Shown: piece by piece, positions 8,994 to 16,790 of the stretch | How positions within the stretch are numbered: the first letter of the stretch is position 1 | Layout: each line of letters begins with the position of its first letter | Translations under genes and position numbers: made by a program | Notes under the pieces: model-generated | Told to the model about the DNA's origin: nothing | The model's database searches: none | What the model saw: only the letters and a program-made list of their open reading frames with translations | Origin: Thiomonas sp. X19 | GTDB taxonomy: Bacteria > Pseudomonadota > Gammaproteobacteria > Burkholderiales > Burkholderiaceae_C | Direction of reading: 5' to 3' | Length of the DNA: 64,000 nt | Assembly (NCBI RefSeq): GCF_900089495.1 | Contig: NZ_LT605203.1 | Span: forward strand, 3,035,873 to 3,099,872

Positions 8994-9566
8994 ATGCCCG
9001 AGCGCATCTCCCCCGCGTCTGCACCCCGATCACCTGCCGGCTCCATGCCGATGTCACTGCGCCTGCACTGCGCCGATGAGGCCGCCACCGTGGCGCTGGG
9101 GACCGCCTTGGCGCGCGCCCTGCTGCAACACGATCTCCCCGGCGCGCTGATCACCCTGCGCGGAGACCTCGGCGCGGGCAAAACCACGCTGGTTCGCGCC
9201 ATTTTGCGTGGCTTGAAGGTCACAGGTCGGATCAAAAGTCCCAGTTACGCCCTGGTCGAATCCTATGCAATCGACCGAAAATCCCTAGAACTAAAGGGAA
9301 CTCTGCAAACGTACGCCTATCATATTGATCTCTATCGGTTTTCATCGCCTGACGAATGGGATGATGCCGGCTTGCGCGAGATGCTCGACGGGCAAAGCCT
9401 GTGTCTGGTCGAGTGGCCCGAGCACGCGCCGGCCCTGCTCCCGCAGGCCGACGTGGATCTTGCGTTCAAACCGGCCGCTGAAGGCCGGGCGATTGTCTTG
9501 CAGAGTGGCAGCGCATTGGGGGCTGCCTTGCTTCAACAGCTGGCGTCTGCGCAAGCGGGCGCCTGA
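8994..9566 (+). CDS. tsaE: tRNA threonylcarbamoyladenosine ATPase TsaE
   Basis: TsaE is the P-loop ATPase that works with TsaB and TsaD to make t6A37 in tRNAs. Walker A is LRGDLGAGKTTLVRAIL, and the family motif KSPSYALVESY follows. HIDLYR and LVEWPEH are also conserved. About 14 extra residues (AIDRKSLELKGTLQ) sit between the SY of the second motif and the YHIDLYR block. The start at 8994 gives a 190-aa protein; the ATG at 9045 (MPMSLRL) would be closer to the usual length. Confidence 0.93.
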   Translation: MPERISPASAPRSPAGSMPMSLRLHCADEAATVALGTALARALLQHDLPGALITLRGDLGAGKTTLVRAILRGLKVTGRIKSPSYALVESYAIDRKSLELKGTLQTYAYHIDLYRFSSPDEWDDAGLREMLDGQSLCLVEWPEHAPALLPQADVDLAFKPAAEGRAIVLQSGSALGAALLQQLASAQAGA

Positions 9567-9614
9567 CCACGCACCAGGACACGGTCTGGTGCGCCTCGCC
9601 AGGGAGTGCCCGCC

Positions 9615-11078
9615 ATGAGTGCCGATCGCCGCCAGTTCCTCATTCAGACCTCCACCCTCGCGCTGCTGCTCACCACGCCCATGCTGGCGCGTGGCGCCAC
9701 CATCCTTTCGGTGCGCGTGTGGCCTGCAGCGGACTACACCCGGGTGACGCTGGAATCGGACCAGCCGCTGACCGCAACCCATTTCCTGGTGCCCAAACCG
9801 CCGCGCCTGGTGGTGGACGTGAAAGGCCTGGAACTGAGCCCCCAGCTCAAAGAGCTGGTCGGCAAGATCAAGCCTGACGACCCCTTCATCAAGGACGTGC
9901 GGGTGGCGCAATACGCGCCTGGCGTGGTGCGCATGGTGTTCGACCTGAAGCAGGCGGTGAAGCCCCAGGTGTTCAACCTGCTGCCGGTGGCCGCTTACGA
10001 AAACCGCATGGTGTTCGACCTTTACCCGGCCCAGGGCGACCGCCTGCTGGCCTTCATGGACCGCGAGGCGGCGCTGGACGGCAGTCCCGCGCCGGCAGAC
10101 GCTGCGGGCGCTGCGCTGACGTCGCCATCCGCCTCGCGGTCAGCCCGCGTCGCGCAAGCCAAGCCCGACAGCCTGGGCGACTGGATCAGCCAGCATCGCG
10201 CCGAACTCGACGGCACCGGCCCCGCACGCCAGCCCGAAACCTTGGCGCGCGGCAACGCTGGCAGGCGCAACGAATCCGGCATGCGCCAGCCCGATGCCCT
10301 GGTCGCCGACAACAACTCGCGAACCCGAACCTCGGAGCAGCCGATGCGGCGCGACCGGCGCCCCGAGCGCAGCGTGCTGCTGGCGATCGACCCCGGCCAT
10401 GGCGGCGAGGATCCCGGCGCCACCGGGCCGTCCGGCGTGCATGAAAAGGACGTGGTGCTGCTCATCGGCCGCCACTTGCGCGACCTGGCGATGAACACGC
10501 CCAATATGCGAGTGATGATGACCCGCGACAGCGACTTCTTCGTGCCGCTGTGGATGCGCGTGGAAAAGGCGCAGCGCGCCAACGCCGACCTGTTCACCTC
10601 CATCCACGCCGACGGCTGGTTCACCCCGGAGGCGCGCGGGGCCTCGGTCTACTGCCTGTCGGACGGCGGCGCATCGAGCGTGGAGGCACGCATGATGGCG
10701 CAGCGCGAGAACGCTTCCGACGCCATCGGCGGCATCGACATCAACTCGCGCGACTACCAGGTGGCCAAGGTGCTGCTCGACATGTCGACCACGGCGCAGA
10801 TCAACGCCAGCATGAAGATGGCCGGCCCGACGCTGAAGAAAATGGGCAGCCTCGTGCACCTGCATTCGCGCCAGGTGCAGCAAGCGAGTTTCGTCGTGCT
10901 CAAGTCGCCAACCGTGCCGTCGATGCTGGTGGAAACCGCCTTCATCAGCAACCCCGAAGAAGAAGCGCGCCTGCAAACGCCGGCTTACCGCAAGCAAGTC
11001 GCCCGCTCCATTTTCGAAGGCATTCGCGAATACCTCGCCACCAACCCACCGCTGGCGCGGCGCCGTACCCTGGTTTGA
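9615..11078 (+). CDS. amiC: N-acetylmuramoyl-L-alanine amidase with AMIN domain (AmiC type), Tat signal
   Basis: This is a periplasmic zinc amidase that splits septal peptidoglycan during daughter-cell separation. The 487-aa protein has a twin-arginine leader (SADRRQFLIQTSTLALLL), an AMIN domain at about residues 35-130, a Pro/Ala/Arg linker, and an Amidase_3 domain. Zinc ligands are visible in AIDPGHGGEDPG, GVHEKDVV and TSIHADG, and the catalytic E lies in LVETAFISNPEEEARL. I chose the ATG at 9615 because AGGGAG sits eight bases before it; a GTG at 9606 is less likely. It follows tsaE, a common pairing. Confidence 0.93.
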   Translation: MSADRRQFLIQTSTLALLLTTPMLARGATILSVRVWPAADYTRVTLESDQPLTATHFLVPKPPRLVVDVKGLELSPQLKELVGKIKPDDPFIKDVRVAQYAPGVVRMVFDLKQAVKPQVFNLLPVAAYENRMVFDLYPAQGDRLLAFMDREAALDGSPAPADAAGAALTSPSASRSARVAQAKPDSLGDWISQHRAELDGTGPARQPETLARGNAGRRNESGMRQPDALVADNNSRTRTSEQPMRRDRRPERSVLLAIDPGHGGEDPGATGPSGVHEKDVVLLIGRHLRDLAMNTPNMRVMMTRDSDFFVPLWMRVEKAQRANADLFTSIHADGWFTPEARGASVYCLSDGGASSVEARMMAQRENASDAIGGIDINSRDYQVAKVLLDMSTTAQINASMKMAGPTLKKMGSLVHLHSRQVQQASFVVLKSPTVPSMLVETAFISNPEEEARLQTPAYRKQVARSIFEGIREYLATNPPLARRRTLV

Positions 11079-11210
11079 CAGCGTTCGTCCCCGTTCGGCC
11101 ACGCAGGCGACGATTCCCCGGCACGCATTCGTGTTTTCCCGGATGCGCCTGCAGTCGGTTCTCGTAGCATCATTTCCGTTTGTAACTTATGCAAGCAACG
11201 GAGACTCGAC

Positions 11211-12182
11211 ATGCTCAAAACCCCTTCATTGGCCCGCACCGCGGCATCGCTCATCGCGGGCTTTGCGCTGGCTGCTGCAACGGCAGTTCAGGTTCACGCG
11301 GCCGAGTTCATCACCATCGCCACCGGCGGCACCAGCGGGGTGTACTACCCCCTGGGTGTTGCGCTATCGCAGGTCTACACCAAGGCCATCCCCAGCGCCA
11401 AGACCGCGGTGCAGGCCACCAAGGGCTCGGTGGAGAACCTCAACCTTCTCGAAGCCGGTCGCGCCGAGGTCGGTTTTTCGCTCGGCGACTCGCTGTCGGA
11501 CGCGTGGAAGGGTGACGCCGAAGCCGGCTTCAAGGCGCCATTGAAAAAATTGCGCACCATGGCCGCCATCTATCCCAACTATGTGCAAATCGTGGCCAGC
11601 GCCGATTCGGGCATCAAGACCCTGGCGGACCTGAAAGGCAAGCGCATTGCCGTGGGCGCGCCGAAAAGCGGCACCGAACTCAACGCCCGAGCCATTCTCA
11701 AGGCGGCTGGCCTGAGCTATGCGGATTTCGCCAAGGTGGAATACCTGCCCTTCGGCGAGTCGGTGGAGCTGATGAAAAACCGCCAGCTCGACGCCACCTT
11801 CCAGTCGGCGGGTTTGGGCGTGTCGTCGCTGCGCGATCTGGCGGCGACGCAAAAAATCGTCGTCGTCGCCATCCTGGCCGAGGTCGTGGCCAAGGTGGGC
11901 GATGCGGCCTATCAGGCGGGCATGATTCCGGCCAACACCTACGAGGGCCAGGCCACCGAAGTGCCCACCGCCGCCATCCGCAACTTCCTGGTCACACGCG
12001 AAGGCCTGAGCGACGAGATGGTCTATCAGATGACCAAGGCCATGTTCACCCATCTGCCGGAGCTGGTCGCGGCCCACGCAGCCGCCAAAGCCATCAACCT
12101 GCAAATGGCCGCCAAGGGCTCGCCGGTCCCGCTGCATCCAGGCGCGGAGAAGTATTACCGCGAAGTGGGCGTGTCGAAGTAA
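11211..12182 (+). CDS. TAXI-family TRAP transporter substrate-binding protein
   Basis: This is a periplasmic receptor for a TRAP secondary transporter. A Sec signal peptide (residues 1-30, ending VQVHA) precedes the TAXI-type mature sequence ITIATGGTSGVYYPLG, and the GSVENLNLLEAGRAEVGF stretch is also typical. It is 323 aa and complete. GGAG lies eight bases before the ATG. The cognate fused permease follows after 10 bp but is truncated, so this uptake system is probably dead. Confidence 0.93.
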   Translation: MLKTPSLARTAASLIAGFALAAATAVQVHAAEFITIATGGTSGVYYPLGVALSQVYTKAIPSAKTAVQATKGSVENLNLLEAGRAEVGFSLGDSLSDAWKGDAEAGFKAPLKKLRTMAAIYPNYVQIVASADSGIKTLADLKGKRIAVGAPKSGTELNARAILKAAGLSYADFAKVEYLPFGESVELMKNRQLDATFQSAGLGVSSLRDLAATQKIVVVAILAEVVAKVGDAAYQAGMIPANTYEGQATEVPTAAIRNFLVTREGLSDEMVYQMTKAMFTHLPELVAAHAAAKAINLQMAAKGSPVPLHPGAEKYYREVGVSK

Positions 12183-12192
12183 GGCGCGCAGC

Positions 12193-13029
12193 GTGATGAA
12201 CCATCCCCAGGCAGACGCCCACCCGCATCTCGGGCACGGCCACCACGCCGTCCCCGAGCCTTCCGACGCCGGACACCAGCGCAAGCTGCATGGGCTGGCG
12301 CAGCGTGTGGTGATGACCGCAGCCCTCGCCTTCTCGGCCTACCAACTGGTGGTGGCGGCGTTCTCGCCCCTCTCCAGCCTGGTCATGCGCTCCTTGCATG
12401 TGGGCTTTTTGCTGCTGATGATTTTCTGGGTCGTCCCGGCCTGGAAGCGCAAGCGCTGGATGCAGCAAATTCCCGGGTTCGATTGGGTGCTCGGAGCCCT
12501 CGCCTTCACCCTCGGCCTGTACCACTGGGCCTTCGAGGCCGAGCTCATTCAGCGCTCGGGCGATCCCACCACGCTGGACTTGCTGGTGGGCGCGGCCACC
12601 GTGGCGCTGTTGTTCGAAGCCGCGCGGCGCAGCCTGGGCCTGGCGCTGCCGCTGGTCTGCGGCCTGTTTCTGCTCTACGGCTTGTTCGGCCAATACCTGC
12701 CGGATGTGGTCAGCCATCGCGGCTATGGGCTCGATCAGATCATCGGCCAGCTCTATCTTGGCACCGAGGGCATCTACGGCATTCCGACCCTGGTCTCTGC
12801 GACCTACATCTTCCTGTTCATTCTGTTCGGCGCGTTCCTGGAGCATGCCGGCATGATCCGGCTGTTCAACGCCCTGGCGCTGGGCCTGGTGGGCCGCGCG
12901 CGCGGCGGCCCGGCCAAGGTGGCGGTGATTTCATCCGGGCTGATGGGCACCATCTCCGGCTCGGGTGTGGCCAATGTGCTCACCGTCGGCCAGTTCACCA
13001 TTCCGCTGATGACGCGCAATTACAACTAG
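12193..13029 (+). pseudogene. TRAP transporter fused permease (4TM/12TM), truncated by element E1
   Basis: The 278-residue frame is the N-terminal part of a fused DctQM-type permease, which normally has well over 600 residues. It has a His-rich cytoplasmic start, the small-subunit helices, and the start of the large subunit (GTISGSGVANVLTVGQFTIP). It stops three codons after the conserved PLMTR, where E1 begins. The GTG at 12193 and ATG at 12196 are equivalent starts. The missing 3' part is not in the window. Confidence 0.88.
12998..13016. other. Putative attL core of element E1
   Basis: The 19-bp CCATTCCGCTGATGACGCG encodes part of TIPLMTR in the broken TRAP permease and recurs exactly at 34821-34839. 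It lies about 85 bp from the start of a tyrosine integrase gene, as expected for an attachment site. Confidence 0.7.
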
Positions 13030-13078
13030 GCTGTGACCCGCATGAATGCTTGCTCTGCTAGTATTTATTGCTCAATTA

Positions 13079-13098
13079 AGGGGAATCCAGGGGGAATG
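13079..13098 (+). repeat. Arm-type repeat pair beside attL
   Basis: AGGGGAATC is followed directly by CAGGGGGAATG. The same arrangement occurs at 34682-34712, and reversed relatives at 34952-34984, around the second core. The repeats overlap the ribosome binding site of the integrase gene, so bound integrase could also limit its own expression. Confidence 0.6.
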
Positions 13099-13100
13099 CA

Positions 13101-14168
13101 ATGGCGGCAATCGAACAACGGAAAACGGGATGGCGGGCGCAGGTTCGGCGTCGAGGCATGCCGTCAATCTCGCGCACCTTTGACCTCAAAGCCGACGCCG
13201 AAGCCTGGGCGCGGGAGATCGAGCGTGAAGTCCAACGGGGCAATCTCGCTGTCTTGCGCGACGATGCCGGAAAGATCACGATTGCCGATGTTGTCCGCAG
13301 CTACAGAACGGCGGTGGTTCCACGGTTGAAGTCGAACAGTGCCTCTCAATACGTGCGCGGCGTTGAGGCTCGGTTCGGCGCGCACTTCGTCGGCGCCGTG
13401 CGCGGCGTCGATGTGGCGGCATGGCGGGATGACCTGCTCAGGTCCGGCCTGGGCAGTCAGAGCGTCATTCATCACCTCAACATGCTGTCGGCGATCTATT
13501 CCTTCGCGGAAAAGGAACTGTCGATTGCCCTGCCTGCCGGCAACCCTGTTCACGCCATCAACAAACCCAAGCTGCCACCAAGCCGGGAGCGGCGCCTGAT
13601 GGAGGCAGAGTACGAGTACCTGCTGCGTGCTGCCGATGCCAAGCGCACGCGCTATGCCGTGGGCCTGCGGCAAGTGCTCATCTTCGCCGTGGAGACTGCG
13701 GCCCGCGCCAGTGAAATCCTGGCGTTGCGCTGGGCTGATGTTGACTTCTCCAGGCGTACCTGTCGCATCCGCGGCATCGGTGGGCGGGAAACCAAGAATG
13801 GCGATCCGTTCCGCGTTGTGGCCCTGTCCAGCGAAGCCATTGCGGCCCTGCAGGCCCTGCCCCGCCGCATCGATGGCAAGGTGTTCACCTGGAAAACACC
13901 ACCGAGCATGGAAAGTGTGTGGACAAGCTGCAAGGCGCGGGCTCTCAAGCTCTACCTTGCCGACTGCGCCGCCTCCAACACCAAACCCGATCCCGCCTTC
14001 CTGGCCGATCTGCGATTCCATGACTTGCGCCACGAGGCCACCTCACGCTTGTTCGAGAAGGGCCTGGGCGTCATGGAGGTGGCCAGCATGACAGGGCACA
14101 AGTCGCTTGCCATGCTCAAGCGGTACACCCACGTCGAGGCCGAGAAGCTGGCTGCGAAGCTGGGGTGA
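13101..14168 (+). CDS. int: Tyrosine integrase of element E1
   Basis: This 355-aa site-specific recombinase has an N-terminal arm-binding part, a core-binding domain (about residues 60-150) and a catalytic domain. Catalytic residues: R in ETAARASEILALRW, HxxR in FHDLRHEATSRLF, H in SMTGHKSLAMLK, Y in LKRYTHVEAEKL. AGGGGG eight bases upstream provides the ribosome binding site. Its place just inside the broken TRAP gene makes it the likely enzyme for integrating and excising E1. A remnant of a closely related integrase lies at 19778-19861. Confidence 0.93.
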   Translation: MAAIEQRKTGWRAQVRRRGMPSISRTFDLKADAEAWAREIEREVQRGNLAVLRDDAGKITIADVVRSYRTAVVPRLKSNSASQYVRGVEARFGAHFVGAVRGVDVAAWRDDLLRSGLGSQSVIHHLNMLSAIYSFAEKELSIALPAGNPVHAINKPKLPPSRERRLMEAEYEYLLRAADAKRTRYAVGLRQVLIFAVETAARASEILALRWADVDFSRRTCRIRGIGGRETKNGDPFRVVALSSEAIAALQALPRRIDGKVFTWKTPPSMESVWTSCKARALKLYLADCAASNTKPDPAFLADLRFHDLRHEATSRLFEKGLGVMEVASMTGHKSLAMLKRYTHVEAEKLAAKLG

Positions 14169-14263
14169 ACTTCAGACCTTGCGTCACGGAAAAACCCTAA
14201 ATGCGACGGATAAGGACGAAAAATGGGCAAAATCTATTGCATGAGAATACACTCCAACGCACC

Positions 14264-14779
14264 ATGATGAGCTATAACGCGACAGCGAACGCAGTGATCG
14301 GTGACTTCAGTCGCCGCACCTCGCGCATCCTTTCCCCCCGGCGATTGTTCCTTTTGTTTTTGGTGCCGCCCCTGCTCGTTAGGCATCTAGCGAAAGCCAG
14401 TCGCGAAACCGCTCGCATCCATCTTGACGTTCTCGAATACCGCGCTATCCTGGGCCGCGCTTCCGACGAGGCATGGGTGTTTGACCCTGATCTTGCGCTC
14501 GTGGACCAGTTCGAGAAGCTGAAGGCTTCTGCATTAAGGATGCGCGCCAGCGCTCTGCGCATAGCAACTTCTAGTCGAATTCACCAACGCCTGCGTAATT
14601 CCGAGCGTGCAGCACTAGATCTGGTTCAGATTTGCGCCGAGCTTTACGACACGCTGTGCGCGATTCAGGAAGACATTTTGGAGCATGATGCAGACCATGC
14701 TCTGAAGGTGCAAGACATGGCCGCCAACTCCCCTGAAGAGCTTGACGCGCTCTTGGCTCGGATCGCATCCACATCCTGA
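14264..14779 (+). CDS. Hypothetical protein, possible antitoxin partner
   Basis: This 171-aa protein has a hydrophobic stretch at about residues 27-42 (RLFLLFLVPPLLV) and a long helical Ala/Leu/Arg-rich remainder. I do not recognize it. The start is uncertain: an upstream ATG at 14201 is in frame. It is followed after one base by the next gene, so the two are co-translated. Confidence 0.45.
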   Translation: MMSYNATANAVIGDFSRRTSRILSPRRLFLLFLVPPLLVRHLAKASRETARIHLDVLEYRAILGRASDEAWVFDPDLALVDQFEKLKASALRMRASALRIATSSRIHQRLRNSERAALDLVQICAELYDTLCAIQEDILEHDADHALKVQDMAANSPEELDALLARIASTS

Positions 14780-14780
14780 G

Positions 14781-15110
14781 ATGCCGCGTCTGATTATCGG
14801 CATTGATGCCAGCAATTCTGTATTCCTTCGAACTCTAGATCGAGTGCGTGACCTACAGCGTAGGCGAGAGATCATCCAGACGCTGCGGAGCTTGTTCCTT
14901 CTTGACCTTGATGCGCCGCCTGCGAAATTGCACCTGCACCAACTGACCAGCAAGAGCGGCGAATCGCGATTGAATGCTAAGCAGCGGGTTCCAATTTGGA
15001 CGGTCCACGTAACGGCTGATGATGCCTATAAAGCGAGCTTCACGTTTGAAAGTGGAACAGCTTATTTCCGCGCCATCAAACACCATGACGCGCTAGACAA
15101 AGAGCCTTAG
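14781..15110 (+). CDS. Small protein with a RelE/ParE-like C-terminal stretch
   Basis: The 109-aa product starts MPRLIIGIDASNSVFLRTL and ends WTVHVTADDAYKASFTFE, then AYFRAIKHHDALD. The last part resembles the final strands of RelE/HigB-type toxins, where Arg/Tyr and His residues close the fold. The match is only by eye. It follows the preceding gene with one base between stop and start, which suits a two-gene module. Confidence 0.45.
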   Translation: MPRLIIGIDASNSVFLRTLDRVRDLQRRREIIQTLRSLFLLDLDAPPAKLHLHQLTSKSGESRLNAKQRVPIWTVHVTADDAYKASFTFESGTAYFRAIKHHDALDKEP

Positions 15111-15190
15111 ACCATGGTCGTCCGCCAAGTACCATGGCGTCAAATTTCGCCTAGTGCACGATGCGCTTACGGACCTGATGCAGGCCTGGG

Positions 15191-15256
15191 GGGCTTGAAC
15201 AGGTCTACCTGGACAAACTCAAGGCCGGGGCGGATGTGGTGAAGATGCGGGCGTGA
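15191..15256 (+). pseudogene. 3' remnant of an unidentified gene
   Basis: About 21 codons (GLEQVYLDKLKAGADVVKMRA) end in a TGA that overlaps the ATG of the SIS gene (TGATG). The upstream frame is not convincing, so this looks like the tail of a lost operon partner that was translationally coupled to the SIS gene. Confidence 0.35.
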
Positions 15257-15846
15257 TGGTGAACATCAAAGACATCTTGGAAGCTGAAGCCCGCGCCATC
15301 CGCTCCATCCCTGCAGACAACCCCTTTGGGGATTCAGTTCAGTGCTTCCTCGCCTCGGCCCGTGCCGGGGGCAAGGTGGTCGTCTCCGGCGTTGGCAAGG
15401 CTGGCGGCATCGGCGCGAAGATCGCGACGACGCTGTGCTCGGTTGGTGTGCCCTCGATCTTCCTGCACCCGCTTGAGGCCCAGCATGGCGATCTGGGGGT
15501 GCTTGGTGTCCATGATTGCCTGCTGCTCATCTCGAACTCGGGCAAGACAAGGGAGGTCGTCGAATTGGTGCATCTGGCGCGGCGACTGCACCCGGAAGTG
15601 CGGATCGTCACGATCACGGGCAAGCGCGGCTCGGAACTTGCCGCGTGCTCAGACCTGGTGCTGTGGACGGGAGACCCCGCCGAAGTCTGCCCGTTGGGCC
15701 TGGCTCCCACGACATCAACGACCGTGATTTCAGTGATTGGCGATGTGCTTACGGTGCTGGCCGTCCAGCTCGGCGGTTTCACCCGCAACGACTATGCGCT
15801 GCGGCACCATGGCGGGTACTTGGGCGCGGTGGCAAAGTTGAGGTGA
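15256..15846 (+). CDS. SIS-domain sugar-phosphate isomerase, KpsF/GutQ type without CBS domains
   Basis: This 196-aa protein is a single SIS domain resembling arabinose-5-phosphate isomerases, which make A5P for KDO synthesis. Conserved features are GVGKAGGIGAKIATTL (catalytic Lys), HPLEAQHGDLG, SNSGKTREV, LAPTTSTTVISVIGD and the C-terminal LRHHGGYLG with the expected His. The two CBS domains usual in KdsD/GutQ are absent. A perfect hairpin follows at 15871-15896. It is unusual cargo for a mobile element. Confidence 0.75.
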   Translation: MVNIKDILEAEARAIRSIPADNPFGDSVQCFLASARAGGKVVVSGVGKAGGIGAKIATTLCSVGVPSIFLHPLEAQHGDLGVLGVHDCLLLISNSGKTREVVELVHLARRLHPEVRIVTITGKRGSELAACSDLVLWTGDPAEVCPLGLAPTTSTTVISVIGDVLTVLAVQLGGFTRNDYALRHHGGYLGAVAKLR

Positions 15847-15870
15847 TGCTGCGCGTTGCGCGACATTCAA

Positions 15871-15896
15871 GGAATGATAAGTGACGTTATCATTCC
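15871..15896 (+). terminator. Hairpin terminator after the SIS gene
   Basis: GGAATGATAA pairs perfectly with TTATCATTCC across a 6-nt loop; a run of T follows at about 15901. It probably ends the 14264-15846 transcript. Confidence 0.65.
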
Positions 15897-15942
15897 AGCG
15901 ATTTTTTGCGCGCAAGTCCGGCGCGCGAAAGTTGGAGCGGCT

Positions 15943-16030
15943 GGCATGACAGGGCGAAGCCCGCGCGTAGCGCGCCCCGCGGGGGCTGGCGTGACGAAAG
16001 TCGCGGGCGGCTCCAAACCGGGCTCGTCAT
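15943..16030 (+). repeat. Structured non-coding repeat, copy A
   Basis: The segment runs from GGCATGACAGG through a GC-rich hairpin (GCGCCCCGCGGGGGC), then TGGCGTGACG, AAAGTCGCGGGCGGCT and CCGGGCTCGTCA. The same blocks, in the same order and orientation, occur at 22769-22883. No reading frame is preserved, so it may be a structured RNA, a DNA site or a decayed mobile repeat. Confidence 0.5.
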
Positions 16031-16043
16031 CTTTGGCCAATTA

Positions 16044-16355
16044 TCAGCCACCAACATGTACGGGCTGCGCCACCAGGCGCACCCCTAGGGCCGCGCATAC
16101 GCGGTTGATGGTATCGAAACGCGGATGCGCGCCGGGGCGCAGCGCTTTGTACAGCGCCTCGCGTGCGATGCCCGTTTCCTTGGCGATATCGCTCATGCCG
16201 CGAGCACGGGCGATGTCCCCCAGCGCGGCCGCGAGCAGCGCCGGGTCGTTGGCGTCAAGAATATCGGTCAGGAAGGCGGCGACAGCTTCCTCGCTGTCGA
16301 GATACGGCGCCGCGTCGAATGTCGGCAGGTCGGCGACTTTGATGCGTTCTGGCAT
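16044..16355 (-). CDS. HigA-like antitoxin (addiction-module HTH protein)
   Basis: This 103-aa protein ends in a Cro/C1-type helix-turn-helix (GMSDIAKETGIAREALYKAL). The conserved start region TFDAAPYLDSEEAVAAFL is typical of antitoxins paired with this kind of killer protein. GGAG lies upstream of the ATG at 16355. It neutralizes the toxin encoded just upstream and probably represses the pair through the palindrome at 16663-16680. Confidence 0.88.
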   Translation of the reverse strand: MPERIKVADLPTFDAAPYLDSEEAVAAFLTDILDANDPALLAAALGDIARARGMSDIAKETGIAREALYKALRPGAHPRFDTINRVCAALGVRLVAQPVHVGG

Positions 16356-16357
16356 GA

Positions 16358-16654
16358 TCAATCCTCCAATTGCGCGGCCAACTTCTTGGCACGCTTGATG
16401 TCGCTCTGCTGCGTGCGTTTGGAGCCCCCAGCCAGCAAGACGATAACCTGGCCGCCGCGCTGGGTGAAGTACACCCGCCAGCCCGCGCCAACGTGGATGC
16501 GCAGCTCGTGGACACCCTCGCCGACCGGTTCCACATCGCCCAGCAGCCCGAGTTCCAACCGCTTGATGCGCGCCACCACGACGCCGCGCACCGTGGCATC
16601 GGTCAAGCCATCGAGCCAAGCGGTGAATTGTGGAAGCGGCTTGACCATCAACAT
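16358..16654 (-). CDS. HigB-like toxin of the RelE/ParE superfamily
   Basis: This 98-aa addiction-module killer protein has the family pattern FTAWLDGLTD, RIKRLELGLLGDVEPVGEGV, ELRIHVGAGWRVYFTQRGG and LLAGGSKRTQQSDIKRAKKLA. The start could be 16654 or 16648 (MVKP). Toxin before antitoxin is the usual order for this subfamily. Members cleave mRNA on the ribosome, but that activity is inferred here. Confidence 0.88.
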   Translation of the reverse strand: MLMVKPLPQFTAWLDGLTDATVRGVVVARIKRLELGLLGDVEPVGEGVHELRIHVGAGWRVYFTQRGGQVIVLLAGGSKRTQQSDIKRAKKLAAQLED

Positions 16655-16662
16655 GATGCGAT

Positions 16663-16680
16663 TGTAATCGAACGATTACA
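16663..16680. promoter_or_regulatory. Operator palindrome of the toxin-antitoxin pair
   Basis: TGTAATCG-AA-CGATTACA is a perfect 8+8 inverted repeat nine bases upstream of the toxin start. It is the likely binding site of the HigA-like repressor and could also affect the divergent helicase promoter. Confidence 0.7.
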
Positions 16681-16728
16681 GTTAATCAAGACTCAAGACC
16701 TGACTCCGACGAATGGGCGAAATATTGA

Positions 16729-16757
16729 TTGGCGTGGACATACGCGAAAAATATGAT
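16729..16757 (+). promoter_or_regulatory. Sigma70-type promoter for the SNF2 helicase gene
   Basis: TTGGCG and TATGAT are separated by 17 bp, followed by a short leader with AAAGGTG before the ATG at 16791. This argues against the in-frame ATG at 16713, which lies upstream of the promoter. Confidence 0.5.
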
Positions 16758-16790
16758 AAACTGAGAGCATACACAATAAAGGTGCCTGCC

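Noticed and set aside
9606..9614. GTG start for the amidase gene
   Set aside because: It overlaps the AGGGAG ribosome binding site; the ATG at 9615 has correct spacing and yields a good twin-arginine leader.
16713..16790. Upstream ATG for the SNF2 gene
   Set aside because: It precedes a good TTGGCG-N17-TATGAT promoter; the ATG at 16791 has AAAGGTG at proper spacing.
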